This document shows positions 34,420 through 43,826 of a DNA stretch of 64,000 nt, in pieces. This DNA is from Dawidia cretensis (GTDB lineage: Bacteria > Bacteroidota > Bacteroidia > Cytophagales > Cyclobacteriaceae). The notes below the pieces were generated by a model. That model was not told the DNA's origin. It made no database searches and was given only the letters and a program-made list of their open reading frames with translations. The DNA lies in contig NZ_JAHESE010000004.1 of NCBI RefSeq assembly GCF_018598175.1, forward strand, positions 124,001-188,000, given 5' to 3'. The stretch's first letter is position 1. Each line of letters begins with the position of its first letter. The position numbers and the translations under genes were made by a program.

Positions 34420-37400
34420 ATGGAACAATCAACACCCAAAGCCGCTCCCGGCGAGGTGCAGCCTGTCAATCACAAGGACTTATACATTGTTGGTATCGGC
34501 GCCTCGGCCGGCGGCGTGCAGGCGCTGCAAAGTTTTTTTCAGCGGGTGCCGCCCACTTCGGGTATGGCCTATGTCGTGATCCTTCATCTTTCGCCTGATC
34601 ATGAAAGTAAGCTGCCAGAGATTCTGCAACAAGTGTCTGCTATACCCGTGTTTAGAGTCGCGGAACGCGCGCACGTGCGTCCCGACCATGTATATGTGAT
34701 ATCCCCCAACCAGCACCTGAAGATGGACGACGGGCATATCACGGCCTCGCGCAATCTGCAGGAAGCCGATCGCCGCGCGCCGGTCGATATATTCTTCCGG
34801 ACGCTGGCCGAAAGCCACGGAGCGCGTGCGATCTGTGTCGTGCTGTCGGGCACCGGCTCTAACGGTTCTATGGGCTTGAAACGCGTCAAGGAAATGGGTG
34901 GCGCAGCGTTTGTGCAAAATCCACGGGAGGCGGAATACAACGAGATGCCCCGCCATGCGATCGCCACCGACCTGGTGGACGAAGTGTTGCCGGTGGCGGA
35001 ACTGCCTGCCAAGATCGTGGCGTACAAAAACAACCTGGGCACCATCCATATACCGGTCGACGCCGAGAAACGCGCGGAAGACCAACAGCACGCGTTGCGC
35101 GAGATATTTTCGCAGCTGCGCCTGCGCACCGGCCATGACTTTTCCAACTACAAACGCCCGACGCTGCTGCGGCGTATCGAGCGGCGCATCAACATGCGCA
35201 ACCTGCCAGACCTGCCTGCCTATGCCGCCTTCATTACGCAACAACCCGACGAGGTTACGGCGTTGCTGAAAGACCTGCTCATTTCGGTCACGAACTTCTT
35301 TCGCGACAGGGCTGCTTTCGAGGTTGTCGAGCAGCAGGTCATGACTGCGATCATGCAACGCAAAAAACCCGACGACCAGGTGCGAATCTGGGTGGCAGGC
35401 TGCGCCACCGGCGAGGAGGCGTATTCGCTGGCCATGCTGTGCGCCGAGAAGATACCCAACGTCATCGAAGGCCCCAAGATCCAGATCTTCGCCACCGACA
35501 TCGACGAGGCGGCGATCACCTTTGCCCGCGACGGTCTATACTCCATAAACGACGCGGCGGACGTTTCGCCCGAGCGGCTGCGCCGGTTCTTCAATAAGGA
35601 AGGCGACGGCTATCGCGTTCGCCGTGAAATACGCGAGACGATCCTCTTCGCCAACCACAACTTCATTAAAGATCCGCCGTTCTCGCACCTCGATATGATC
35701 TCCTGCCGCAACGTGCTGATCTATCTCAATCAAACGGCGCAGGAGCGTGTGATGGAGACGTTTCATTTCGCTTTGCGGCAGGGTGGCTTCCTGTTTCTGG
35801 GCTTGTCGGAGTCGGCGGACAGCGCTACGGATCTATATACATCCTTTAGCCGCGAGTTTCATATTTTTCAGTCGCGTCCGGCGCCTAAGCGCGTCTATCC
35901 CGTGCCGGACTCCACGCCGCGCTTTAACTACAGCCAGCCGATTACCGTGCCGAGCGCGATCGTTACACCACAAGAGTACCGTGTACGCGAGCGCATGACG
36001 CTGGGCGACCTGCACCAGCAGCTGTTAGAGCAATATGCGCCGCCCTCGCTGGTGGTCAACGAAGAATACGAGATCATTCACTTGTCGGAGCGTGCCGGGC
36101 GTTACCTGCAGATCACCGGCGGTGAGCCTACCCAGAATCTGTTGAAGATGGTCCGTCATGACCTGCGGCTGGAACTTCGCTCAGCCCTGTACCAGGCTGT
36201 ACAACGCAAGGCGGCCGTAGATGCCCGCGGGCTGAAGGTGACGCTCGACGACCGCACGGAGACGCTCGACATTCACATTCGCCCGGTATTCCGCGCAGGC
36301 GATATTGCGAACGGTATCATCCTGGTGGTGTTCGAGCCTACCTCCGTTGAGACGGAGCCGTCCGAAGTCGTGCTGAGCGCCGACGAGCCTGTAGCCCGGC
36401 AGTTGGAGGACGAGCTTATGCGCCTCAAATCACAGCTGCGGGGGTCGATCGAGCACCACGAATTTCAGGCCGAGGAGCTGAAGGCCTCCAACGAAGAGTT
36501 GCAAGCCATGAACGAAGAGTTGCGCTCGGCTGCCGAAGAGCTGGAAACGAGCAAGGAAGAATTGCAGTCGATCAACGAGGAGCTGAGCACGGTGAACCAG
36601 GAGCTGAAGGTGAAGGTGGAAGAGATCACGCTGGCCAACAACAACCTGCAGAACCTGATCAACTCGGTAGACATCGGTACGATCTTTCTTGACAGGAGCT
36701 TTCGCGTGGCGCTGTTTACACCGCCGGCACGCGTGCTGTTCAACCTCATTCCGAACGACATTGGCAGGCCCCTGTCGGACATCACCAATAAGCTGCATTA
36801 CCCGGACATCATTGCCGATGCGGAGGTGGTGCTGGAGCGGCTTCAAACGGTCGAGAAGGAAGTATCGTCGCAGAACGACCGGCTATATATGATGCGTGTG
36901 CTGCCCTACCGCACGGAGGAGGACCGCATCAACGGCGTGGTGATCACATTCTTCGACATCACCGAGCGTAAACGTTCGGAGATAGCGCTTCGCGCGTCGG
37001 AGGAGCGGCTGCGGGCGATGATCGCCCAAACGGCCGCCGGCATCGTGCAGGCGGATCTGTCGGGGAAGATTACGCTGGCGAACCGGAAGTTCTGCGAGCT
37101 GCTGGGCTTTGACGAATCGGAGCTGCTGACCAAATCATTGCTGGACATTACGTACGAAGGTGACAGGAGAAACAGCGACGAGCAGTTCGGGCGCCTGCGC
37201 ACGAACGGCGCGCCCTTCGATGTCGAAAAACAGCTGGTCTGCAAGGACAAGTCGTTGCGCTGGGTAAACGTGAGCGTGTCGGCCATCCGAAACGCGGCGG
37301 GCAGGCCCGAGTCGGCTGTGGCCGTGTACCAGGACATCACCGAGCGCAAGGCGCTGGAAGAGCAGAAGGATGAGTTTATGGCCATTGCCAGCCATGAGCT

Positions 37401-38046
37401 GAAGACTCCCGTGACGAGTATCCGGGCTTTTGGCGAGGTGTTACAAGAGAAGTTTGAGCATGCGAAAGATACCCGCAATGCCGGACTGATGCGGAAAATG
37501 AACGGACAGATAGACCGGCTGACGGTGCTCATCCGCGACCTGCTGGATTCGACCAAGATCACAGCAGGCAAGCTGTCGATGCAGTTCGAGAAGCTCGACA
37601 TCAACGCGCTGATCGCCGAGCGCCTGGAGGAGCTGCAGCGGCTCACCGATAAGCACACGATCGTATTTCAGCGCGGCGACGTGCGGGAGGTCCCGGCCGA
37701 CAAAGAACGGATTGGCCAGGTGCTGACAAACCTGGTGACCAATGCGGTAAAATACTCGCCCGACGGTGGAGACATCAACGTCTCTACAGAGCCCGACAAA
37801 GATAAAGGTGGCGTCAGGGTGACCGTGACGGACTACGGCATCGGGATCGAAGAGGCGAATAAAGCGAAGATATTCGATCGCTTCTTTCGCGTCAACGACC
37901 CTCGCGTGAAGGCCTTTCCCGGGATGGGGCTTGGATTGTATATCAGTACGATCATCGTTCAGCGGCATGGGGGCACCATCGGGTTGAGCAGCCGGCCCGG
38001 AAAGGGGTCTGTATTTCATTTTACACTGCCGTATGGTCAGGCATAA
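34420..38046 (+). CDS. CheB-CheR-PAS-histidine kinase fusion
   Basis: 1208 residues. CheB methylesterase domain about 15-200 (IGASAGGVQAL, LSGTGSNGSMGLK), CheR methyltransferase about 215-480 (SAM site VAGCATGEEAYSLA, then FFRDRAAF and ISCRNVLIY), a PAS-like linker, a long Glu-rich coiled coil (about 670-740), two PAS domains (about 745-855 and 865-985), HisKA with His992 (MAIASHELKTPVTSIR) and HATPase_c (NLVTNAVKYS, DYGIGI, GLGLYIS). Such giant fusions are common in Bacteroidota and probably couple receptor-like methylation to phosphorelay. The separate CheB gene just upstream suggests a common pathway. Confidence 0.93.
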   Translation: MEQSTPKAAPGEVQPVNHKDLYIVGIGASAGGVQALQSFFQRVPPTSGMAYVVILHLSPDHESKLPEILQQVSAIPVFRVAERAHVRPDHVYVISPNQHLKMDDGHITASRNLQEADRRAPVDIFFRTLAESHGARAICVVLSGTGSNGSMGLKRVKEMGGAAFVQNPREAEYNEMPRHAIATDLVDEVLPVAELPAKIVAYKNNLGTIHIPVDAEKRAEDQQHALREIFSQLRLRTGHDFSNYKRPTLLRRIERRINMRNLPDLPAYAAFITQQPDEVTALLKDLLISVTNFFRDRAAFEVVEQQVMTAIMQRKKPDDQVRIWVAGCATGEEAYSLAMLCAEKIPNVIEGPKIQIFATDIDEAAITFARDGLYSINDAADVSPERLRRFFNKEGDGYRVRREIRETILFANHNFIKDPPFSHLDMISCRNVLIYLNQTAQERVMETFHFALRQGGFLFLGLSESADSATDLYTSFSREFHIFQSRPAPKRVYPVPDSTPRFNYSQPITVPSAIVTPQEYRVRERMTLGDLHQQLLEQYAPPSLVVNEEYEIIHLSERAGRYLQITGGEPTQNLLKMVRHDLRLELRSALYQAVQRKAAVDARGLKVTLDDRTETLDIHIRPVFRAGDIANGIILVVFEPTSVETEPSEVVLSADEPVARQLEDELMRLKSQLRGSIEHHEFQAEELKASNEELQAMNEELRSAAEELETSKEELQSINEELSTVNQELKVKVEEITLANNNLQNLINSVDIGTIFLDRSFRVALFTPPARVLFNLIPNDIGRPLSDITNKLHYPDIIADAEVVLERLQTVEKEVSSQNDRLYMMRVLPYRTEEDRINGVVITFFDITERKRSEIALRASEERLRAMIAQTAAGIVQADLSGKITLANRKFCELLGFDESELLTKSLLDITYEGDRRNSDEQFGRLRTNGAPFDVEKQLVCKDKSLRWVNVSVSAIRNAAGRPESAVAVYQDITERKALEEQKDEFMAIASHELKTPVTSIRAFGEVLQEKFEHAKDTRNAGLMRKMNGQIDRLTVLIRDLLDSTKITAGKLSMQFEKLDINALIAERLEELQRLTDKHTIVFQRGDVREVPADKERIGQVLTNLVTNAVKYSPDGGDINVSTEPDKDKGGVRVTVTDYGIGIEEANKAKIFDRFFRVNDPRVKAFPGMGLGLYISTIIVQRHGGTIGLSSRPGKGSVFHFTLPYGQA

Positions 38047-38346
38047 GTTACGGCGGCCTGCGCCGGGATGCCCGTCGGGCTGTGGAGGCGGGTATATGTG
38101 AGCCGGCGGCGGCTGGATGTAGATATTCGTCGACAGGCGTGCGTAATAATCCCAACGAAAGTAAAGGCTTTCCCGGCACTCCTTTCGACGCCGTTTTCCA
38201 AAGCATCCTGAAAATCCCGGAATGTTGAATCCGAATCTTGTAAAAGATTGCTGTTAAAAATTGTACCGTGCCATATACTGCGCAGGGTTTGAATTCTACG
38301 TGGCGGCGTGGCATTTGTTTTGAACGTGTGTCGGCAAAACTTGCGT
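38047..38346. other. Intergenic region upstream of the SPW gene
   Basis: Three hundred bases without a convincing gene. It contains the small inverted repeat AATCTTGTAAAAGATT near 38234 and one copy of the TAAAAATTGTACC motif at 38255-38267. It is probably the promoter region of the SPW gene. Confidence 0.4.
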
Positions 38347-38742
38347 ATGAGAATTATACCGACCCGCATTCACGGGATATTGGATTATCTCGTGGGAGCT
38401 TTCCTGGTTGTTACACCGTGGGCGTTCGGTTTTTGGCGCAACGGCGCCGAGAGCTGGACACCGATCTGGTTAGGAGCAGCCGCTATTCTATATAGCCTGT
38501 TGACGAACTACGAGCTGGGGGTTGCCAAGCTGCTGTCCATGCGTACGCACCTGTGGCTGGATTTCGCGTCGGGTGTGCTGTTGGCGCTCTCACCCTGGAT
38601 CTTCCGGTTTAGCGATCATGTGTATATACCGCACGTCGTGCTGGGCCTGACGGAGATCGTGGTGGTGTTCATGACCGATCTCCATCCGTATGCCAGGGTG
38701 GAGCGCGGACGTCCGCATGCGGTGCATCCGCCCATTCGCTAA
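38347..38742 (+). CDS. SPW-repeat membrane protein
   Basis: 131 residues from the ATG at 38347; the start at 38308 is less likely. Four hydrophobic helices form two repeats, each with a helix-ending SPW-like motif: VVTPWAFGFW (about 22-31) and ALSPWIFRFSD (about 80-90). SPW proteins are small integral membrane proteins of unknown role that are often found with stress genes. The gene ends in a 26-base hairpin at 38798. It stands at the start of a run of similar poorly characterised stress-type genes. Confidence 0.85.
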   Translation: MRIIPTRIHGILDYLVGAFLVVTPWAFGFWRNGAESWTPIWLGAAAILYSLLTNYELGVAKLLSMRTHLWLDFASGVLLALSPWIFRFSDHVYIPHVVLGLTEIVVVFMTDLHPYARVERGRPHAVHPPIR

Positions 38743-38797
38743 GAGACCATATTTGTTTTTTTTCCATGTTCATTGCTGTATTAGTACCCTGTAAACA

Positions 38798-38823
38798 GTA
38801 AGGCCGGCCCTCGCCGGCCTTAC
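38798..38823 (+). terminator. Terminator-like hairpin
   Basis: Perfect 11-bp stem GTAAGGCCGGC (38798-38808) and GCCGGCCTTAC (38813-38823) with loop CCTC, 56 bases after the SPW stop. No long T run follows, so it may slow rather than fully stop transcription. Confidence 0.6.
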
Positions 38824-39023
38824 GCTTGTGGGCTGCGCACACGTGTCGACAACTCCCATTGTTATGACGAAGATTATACCGACGTTGTTTAAAAGTGGTG
38901 TCGTATTGGATGATACAGTTCAGCCGGAAATCAAACTGTTCAGAAGGTGGCGATTGGCGCCGCTGTTACCGCAGCCGTAGTAACCCGAATGATCATGTGC
39001 AAGGAAGGTAAAAAGATAAGTAT

Positions 39024-39206
39024 ATGGGTAAGAAGAAACTTATTCACAAACGGACCGGCACGGCAATGGCAGTGTTTGCCATCGTGCTGGTGATTGTGGT
39101 GCTCATTCTGACAATACGGGAGGGGCGCGAATTGTTGAACCAGGACAGACCCGACACGACGGAGCCCGTGCCTTATGACAGTCGGGAAAGTGGTGAGAAC
39201 CCTTGA
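39024..39206 (+). CDS. Small single-helix membrane protein
   Basis: 60 residues: a basic start (MGKKKLIHKRTG), one strong hydrophobic helix (about 13-33) and an acidic tail. A terminator hairpin follows 25 bases after the stop. Small membrane proteins of this shape are common but not assignable. Coding rests on the classic charge pattern around a single helix and on the position of the terminator. Confidence 0.45.
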   Translation: MGKKKLIHKRTGTAMAVFAIVLVIVVLILTIREGRELLNQDRPDTTEPVPYDSRESGENP

Positions 39207-39231
39207 GCTTGAGACGAGCGTGATAAAATGA

Positions 39232-39258
39232 AACAGCCCATCGGACGGATGGGCTGTT
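39232..39258. terminator. Terminator hairpin between convergent genes
   Basis: AACAGCCCATC (39232-39242) and GATGGGCTGTT (39248-39258) form a perfect 11-bp stem with loop GGACG. It lies between the rightward small gene and the leftward ferritin-like gene and may serve both. Confidence 0.7.
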
Positions 39259-39310
39259 ATTAACCTCAGAGGATACAACGCAAACAAACACAAAACAAAA
39301 GGTCTGAAGG

Positions 39311-39847
39311 TTATTCTGCCGGTTCCCACGCCGCTTCGTTGTTGACATTCGACACCGCTACTTCGGTGAGCAGCGTGTCTGCTTTTTTCTCTTCCTCCAG
39401 CGTGCCTTCGAGAATGGTGACGGCCTCGTCGAGCTGCAGGGTCTGTGCAAAGGTGCGCAGGGTGCCGTAAGATGAGATCTCGTAGTGCTCCACCTTTTGT
39501 GCCGAGGAAATAATGGCGGCGTCACGCATGGCACCTTCATCGGCTTCACCCATTACCTCTTCGGCTTCTTTCAGCAGGCCCTCCATCGCTTCGCATTTTT
39601 TTGCGCGCGGTGTTTTGTCGAGCAATTCGAAGATGCGCTCGACGCGCGATACATGCTCTTCTGTTTCGGCGAGGTGATCTTCCAGGGCCGTGATCAGCTC
39701 TTGCGATGTGGCGTTTTTGGCCATTTTCGGCAGGGCTTTGAGCAATGCTTTTTCAACCCAGTAGATGTCGCGAAGTTCTTGCTCGAAAAGTTTGCCCAGC
39801 TTCGAGGACATGTCTTCTGATACCGCAGATTTTTCTGACTTTTTCAT
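39311..39847 (-). CDS. Ferritin-like DUF892 protein (YciE/YciF type)
   Basis: 178 residues forming a four-helix bundle. Metal-ligand Glu and His residues typical of the family are in FEQELRDIYWVEKALLKALP, DHLAETEEHVSRVE and QKVEHYEISSYGTL. The length fits the family. E. coli YciE and YciF are stress-induced. A role in iron or oxidative protection is inferred from family behaviour. The neighbours are further stress-type membrane genes on the opposite strand. Confidence 0.9.
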   Translation of the reverse strand: MKKSEKSAVSEDMSSKLGKLFEQELRDIYWVEKALLKALPKMAKNATSQELITALEDHLAETEEHVSRVERIFELLDKTPRAKKCEAMEGLLKEAEEVMGEADEGAMRDAAIISSAQKVEHYEISSYGTLRTFAQTLQLDEAVTILEGTLEEEKKADTLLTEVAVSNVNNEAAWEPAE

Positions 39848-40070
39848 ATTGATGCAGTGTTGGTTATGGAATGTTGCTGTACAAATACGAGGCCCGCGCG
39901 ATAGGCGCTATAAAAAGAGCTTGTCGGCATATAGGAGTCTACACAATGGGGAGCGGTGGCAACATGGGCACTATGTTTTAGTGGATATCACGGCGTCGCC
40001 GTGCGTCGCACCGATAAGTATATATCCGGAAATACCCGTACATGAAATCGCTATCCAAAATATATAAAGC

Positions 40071-40754
40071 ATGAATACAAACCTGTATACCGATGGTGAA
40101 ACGATTTGCTGTGTGACGTGTAACAAAGCTCTGCAGGCCGATCTGTGGAATGATAGCTTTTATCATTACCTGGCGATCTTGCTTGTCATCGTCGCGCTGT
40201 GCGCGGCCGCGGTATTGGGGATGCGCTATGCATACCGACGGCGTTTCAAGAAGTACCGCGCCATATTGAACCCGGCTCCGCTTATTACTGCCTCGCTGGT
40301 GCTGGGTATCGGTATGGGTGGCTTTGTGGACGGGATTGTGTTTCACCAGCTGTTGCAGTGGCACCAGATGCTCTCTGCCAAGGTGCCGCCCGACACGCTT
40401 ACTGCAAAAGGTGTGAATATGTTCTGGGATGGTGTGTTTCATATGTTGATGCTGGTAGCGGTAGGCGTGGGGGTCATATTACTCTGGCGCGTGGCACAGC
40501 GCCGCGAGGTAGACAAATCGGGGTGGCTGCTGGCCGGTGGCCTGCTGGCGGGCTGGGGGATCTTTAATATTATCGAAGGACTGATCGACCATCAGTTGAT
40601 GGGTTTGCACAACGTGCGCGAAGCGGCGGCATCGCCCGCGTGGTGGAACTATGGTTTCCTGCTGGCGTCGGTTGCCATGCTGCTGGGCGGCATCGTGGCG
40701 ATGCGTCACCGCGGCTATAAGCCCGTGACGCATGTGCCGGAAAGTATTCACTGA
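40071..40754 (+). CDS. DUF2243 membrane protein
   Basis: 227 residues with five to six hydrophobic segments. The family signature is clear: GIGMGGFVDGIVFHQLLQWH, then MFWDGVFHML and GWGIFNIIEGLIDHQLMGLH. The conserved His residues suggest metal binding in the membrane. Many DUF2243 members lack the extra N-terminal part with CCVTCNKALQ and a helix (about 1-60). The function is unknown. The gene is followed 44 bases later by DUF6766, probably in one unit. Confidence 0.88.
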   Translation: MNTNLYTDGETICCVTCNKALQADLWNDSFYHYLAILLVIVALCAAAVLGMRYAYRRRFKKYRAILNPAPLITASLVLGIGMGGFVDGIVFHQLLQWHQMLSAKVPPDTLTAKGVNMFWDGVFHMLMLVAVGVGVILLWRVAQRREVDKSGWLLAGGLLAGWGIFNIIEGLIDHQLMGLHNVREAAASPAWWNYGFLLASVAMLLGGIVAMRHRGYKPVTHVPESIH

Positions 40755-40798
40755 TGCGCACGGCATGGTTTTAGTCCTTTTGGGAATAGTGTCAGAAC

Positions 40799-41461
40799 AT
40801 GAAAAAACATTCATTCTTTTACCGCAATAGTTTAACGATCGTACTGATCGTATTTTTCTTCGCCTGCATTGCCGGACAAATCTTTACAGGTTGGAACGAA
40901 CATAACGAAGAGCTGAAGGAATATGGTGCCGCGCCGGTGCATTTGTCGCAATATCTGCTCACAGGCCACTTTTATCAGGTGACCTTTGAAAACTGGGAGA
41001 GTGAATTTTTACAGATGGCGATGTATGTTATACTCACGATCTTTTTGCGGCAGCAGGGCTCCAGTGAGTCCAAGCCTCTGGATGAGGAGGAAGAAGTGGA
41101 TCGCGAGCCGGATCCGACGCGCAAAGATGCGCCGTGGCCGGTGCGTAAAGGCGGGATTTATTTAGCGTTTTATAAACATTCGCTTTCGCTGGCGTTTGCA
41201 CTGCTGTTTTTGATAAGCTTTGCGTTGCATGCTTACGGCAGCTTAAAGAACTTTAATGAAGAACAGGTGCTGCAGGCAAAGCCGGTGGCAAGCTTTTCCG
41301 AGTATATGGGAAAGACGAGGTTCTGGTTCGAGTCGTTTCAAAACTGGCAAAGCGAATTTGTGGCCGTGATCTCGATCGTGGTGCTGTCGATCTTCTTGCG
41401 GCAACACGGCTCGCCGGAGTCCAAGCCCGTCGATGCGCCGGACAGCGAAACCGGAGAATAA
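40799..41461 (+). CDS. DUF6766 membrane protein
   Basis: 220 residues built as two related halves. Each half has a helix, a GWNEHNE-like or YGSLKNFNEE turn, a segment ending FENWESEFLQMAMY or FQNWQSEFVAVISI, and a second helix ending FLRQxGSxESKP. This internal duplication gives four membrane helices. The function is unknown. Members often lie near stress proteins such as DUF2243, as here. Confidence 0.85.
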   Translation: MKKHSFFYRNSLTIVLIVFFFACIAGQIFTGWNEHNEELKEYGAAPVHLSQYLLTGHFYQVTFENWESEFLQMAMYVILTIFLRQQGSSESKPLDEEEEVDREPDPTRKDAPWPVRKGGIYLAFYKHSLSLAFALLFLISFALHAYGSLKNFNEEQVLQAKPVASFSEYMGKTRFWFESFQNWQSEFVAVISIVVLSIFLRQHGSPESKPVDAPDSETGE

Positions 41462-41524
41462 TTTCCGTATAAACCCGCAGACGTCAGGCATGTGGCTGGC
41501 ATAGTCTTTTCGAGCACGTGACCG

Positions 41525-42313
41525 ATGCCAACGTTAGAGGAGTCTATGAGTGCAAGAAGCAACAACAGGGTGTTACAAAGTGTACACGCCTTACCGCAGC
41601 CTGTGTATTATTGCTTGTCGGAAGACAAGCTGAAAACGCTCTGTCTCTATCGGTATACGACACAGGAATTTATCGACCTGTTCTTCGACACGGGACGGTT
41701 ACGGCTCAACAGCCTTCGTATATACCGCGCGGAACGAAAGCCCGATCATAAGCTGAATGTAGAAGTGGAAGACCGGCAGGAGGGGAAGGGGCTGATTGTG
41801 ACGAACCCAACACACGCCGACGAAAAAGATTTCTCGCATGGTTTTCTCAACCTGAGTACGTCGCTCACATGTTCCGACGAATTGCGACGCACATTCGAGC
41901 GGGCTTCCGGCGGTAAAAAGAAGTATGGGATGTTTGAGATACAAGAACCGATTCCCTTTGGTCAGGCGATTGCCGCGCGCATTCATGCGCACTACCCGTT
42001 GCAACATATACTGGCCGGAAAATGCGACTATGCCGAACGGCGGGATAAGCTGTTGGAAACACATGACCCGGACTTTTTGCGTGACGTGCTCGGTGACCTG
42101 GAAGATAAAGACCTGGTTTCTTATCTGGCGGCGCCCAGCGATTACAAAGGGCGCTCTGTACAAGATGTGGTGAAGGTTTTTTTTCTAAAAGAGAAGCAGC
42201 TCGAACATCAATCTGAATTTCGTTACCTGTGGAAAAGTGAAGCTCTGGCCGTACGCGACTACCTCGACATCGAGGTGCCGGAAGCTGTTCAATATTGTCG
42301 CTTTGTTCGTTAA
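41525..42313 (+). CDS. Hypothetical protein
   Basis: 262 residues, soluble, with no recognised domain. The plan (CLYRYTTQEFIDLFFDTGRLRLN near the start, a central His/Glu region, FRYLWKSEALAVRDYLDIEVPE near the end) loosely resembles DUF2971-type proteins, but I cannot confirm this. An alternative start at Met8 (MSARSNN) is possible. The LLM oxidoreductase begins 19 bases after its stop. Confidence 0.65.
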   Translation: MPTLEESMSARSNNRVLQSVHALPQPVYYCLSEDKLKTLCLYRYTTQEFIDLFFDTGRLRLNSLRIYRAERKPDHKLNVEVEDRQEGKGLIVTNPTHADEKDFSHGFLNLSTSLTCSDELRRTFERASGGKKKYGMFEIQEPIPFGQAIAARIHAHYPLQHILAGKCDYAERRDKLLETHDPDFLRDVLGDLEDKDLVSYLAAPSDYKGRSVQDVVKVFFLKEKQLEHQSEFRYLWKSEALAVRDYLDIEVPEAVQYCRFVR

Positions 42314-42332
42314 CCATAGTATCCACTAAAAG

Positions 42333-43295
42333 ATGATTGCATACCACGCATCGCATGAACAATTTTCGCCGCGCGATTTGCTGCGGTTTGCCAAACTGGC
42401 GGAACGTGCCGGCTTTGAGGCTATACATTCTTCCGATCATTTTCATCCCTGGAGCGAACGGCAGGGGCAAAGCGGTTTTTCATTTGCCTGGCTGGGCGCG
42501 GCCATGCAGGCGACGCATGTACCCTTCGGGATGATTTGCGCGCCCGGCCCCCGGTATCATCCCACGCTTATTGCGCAGGCGTGTGCCACGTTGCAGCAAA
42601 TGTTTCCGCGGCGGCTGTGGGTAACGCTGGGCAGTGGCGAAGCGCTGAATGAAGTGATTACGGGTAGTAGCTGGCCGGATAAACAGACACGGAACGAACG
42701 CCTGCTGGAGGCCGCCACCATTATCCGCAGGTTGTTTACCGGAGAAGAGGTATCGCATGAAGGGCATTTCGTCACGCATAAGGCTAAGCTGTACTCCCTG
42801 CCCGGCACGCCGCCCGGGTTGCTCGGCGCGGCGTTGTCGCCTGAGACGGCGGCGCTTCACGGCCGGTGGGCTGACGGTCTGCTCACGACCGGACATGATC
42901 CCGCCGCGGTGGGCAAGATCGTCCAGGCATTCCGTGACAACGGCGGTGCCGGCAAACCTATATACCTGAAGTTTCAGTTGTCGTACGCGCGTGACCAGGC
43001 CGTGGCGGAAGACGAGGCGTACGACCAATGGCGAAACAACGTGCTGCCGCGCGAGATGCTGGCCACGCTGCAATACGTTTCTGATTTCGACGTCGCCGGC
43101 CAGGCCGTGACCCGCGAGGACCTCCGCCGGCAGCTGCCGATCTCCAACGACGTGGCGTTCTTCCAGGCGCGGATCAACGAATATCAAAGTGTAGGCTGTG
43201 ATCATATTATTCTGCACAATGTCAATCGCTGCCAGGAGGAATTTATGAAGGATTTTGGTCGCGTAGTGCTAAAAGCCAACCTGCAAGTGACATAA
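42333..43295 (+). CDS. LLM-class flavin-dependent oxidoreductase
   Basis: 320 residues of the luciferase-like TIM-barrel family. The blocks IAYHASHEQFSPRDLLRFA, GFEAIHSSDHFHPW, WVTLGSGEALNEV and LFTGEEVSHEGHFV match the F420/FMN subfamily close to TIGR03557/TIGR03885. It should use a flavin or F420 cofactor in oxidation or reduction of an unknown substrate. F420 synthesis is not seen in this window, and FMN is equally possible. It closely follows the hypothetical gene at 41525. Confidence 0.9.
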   Translation: MIAYHASHEQFSPRDLLRFAKLAERAGFEAIHSSDHFHPWSERQGQSGFSFAWLGAAMQATHVPFGMICAPGPRYHPTLIAQACATLQQMFPRRLWVTLGSGEALNEVITGSSWPDKQTRNERLLEAATIIRRLFTGEEVSHEGHFVTHKAKLYSLPGTPPGLLGAALSPETAALHGRWADGLLTTGHDPAAVGKIVQAFRDNGGAGKPIYLKFQLSYARDQAVAEDEAYDQWRNNVLPREMLATLQYVSDFDVAGQAVTREDLRRQLPISNDVAFFQARINEYQSVGCDHIILHNVNRCQEEFMKDFGRVVLKANLQVT

Positions 43296-43376
43296 ATTGC
43301 CTGCATGGTATAGCGATCACTGCGTGACCGGCTATCATGTTTTTCTGGGTGTTGGCAAATAGAAAAACTATATTGC

Positions 43377-43820
43377 GTGACAACGCACCCTATGCCCCTA
43401 CATACTATTTGGCTGGTCGATGATGATACGGATGACTGCATGTTGTTTGAAGACGCCATTGCGGAGCTCGGCGTTGCGCTGTCAATTGTGTGTGTAGCCG
43501 ATGGTGCAGATTTATTAAACAAATTGCGACAGGCCACGCGCCCACCCGATCTTGTATTTCTCGATGTCAACATGCCGATCAAAAATGGGATGGACTGTTT
43601 AGCCGAAATCAAACGCGACGAGCAATTTATCCGGCTGCCCGTGGTGATGTGGTCCACGTCCGGGCAACCTGATATTGTTGAAAAGGCGTATCGCCTGGGG
43701 GCAAGATTGTTTATGAAAAAGCCCCATAACTTCAACAATCTGAAATCGTTATTGCACGGAATTTTGCAGTTGGATTTCCAGCTGCACGGATCGTTGGAAG
43801 ACTTTGTCGTGGGGAAATAA
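43377..43820 (+). CDS. Single-domain response regulator
   Basis: 147 residues from a GTG at 43377, or 142 from the ATG at 43392 (MPLHTIWLVDDDTDD). Receiver only, Rcp1-like, with the Asp in LVFLDVNMPIKNG, the switch Ser in VVMWSTSGQ and the Lys in LFMKKPHNF. It is followed six bases later by a PAS kinase on the same strand, so kinase and regulator are probably a pair. Confidence 0.92.
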   Translation: MTTHPMPLHTIWLVDDDTDDCMLFEDAIAELGVALSIVCVADGADLLNKLRQATRPPDLVFLDVNMPIKNGMDCLAEIKRDEQFIRLPVVMWSTSGQPDIVEKAYRLGARLFMKKPHNFNNLKSLLHGILQLDFQLHGSLEDFVVGK

Positions 43821-43826
43821 AACCTC

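Noticed and set aside
38864-38980. Short ATG frame MTKIIPTLFKSG and an adjacent Ala/Val-rich frame
   Set aside because: The first is only 38 residues; the second, which looks like a membrane segment, has no start codon after an upstream stop.
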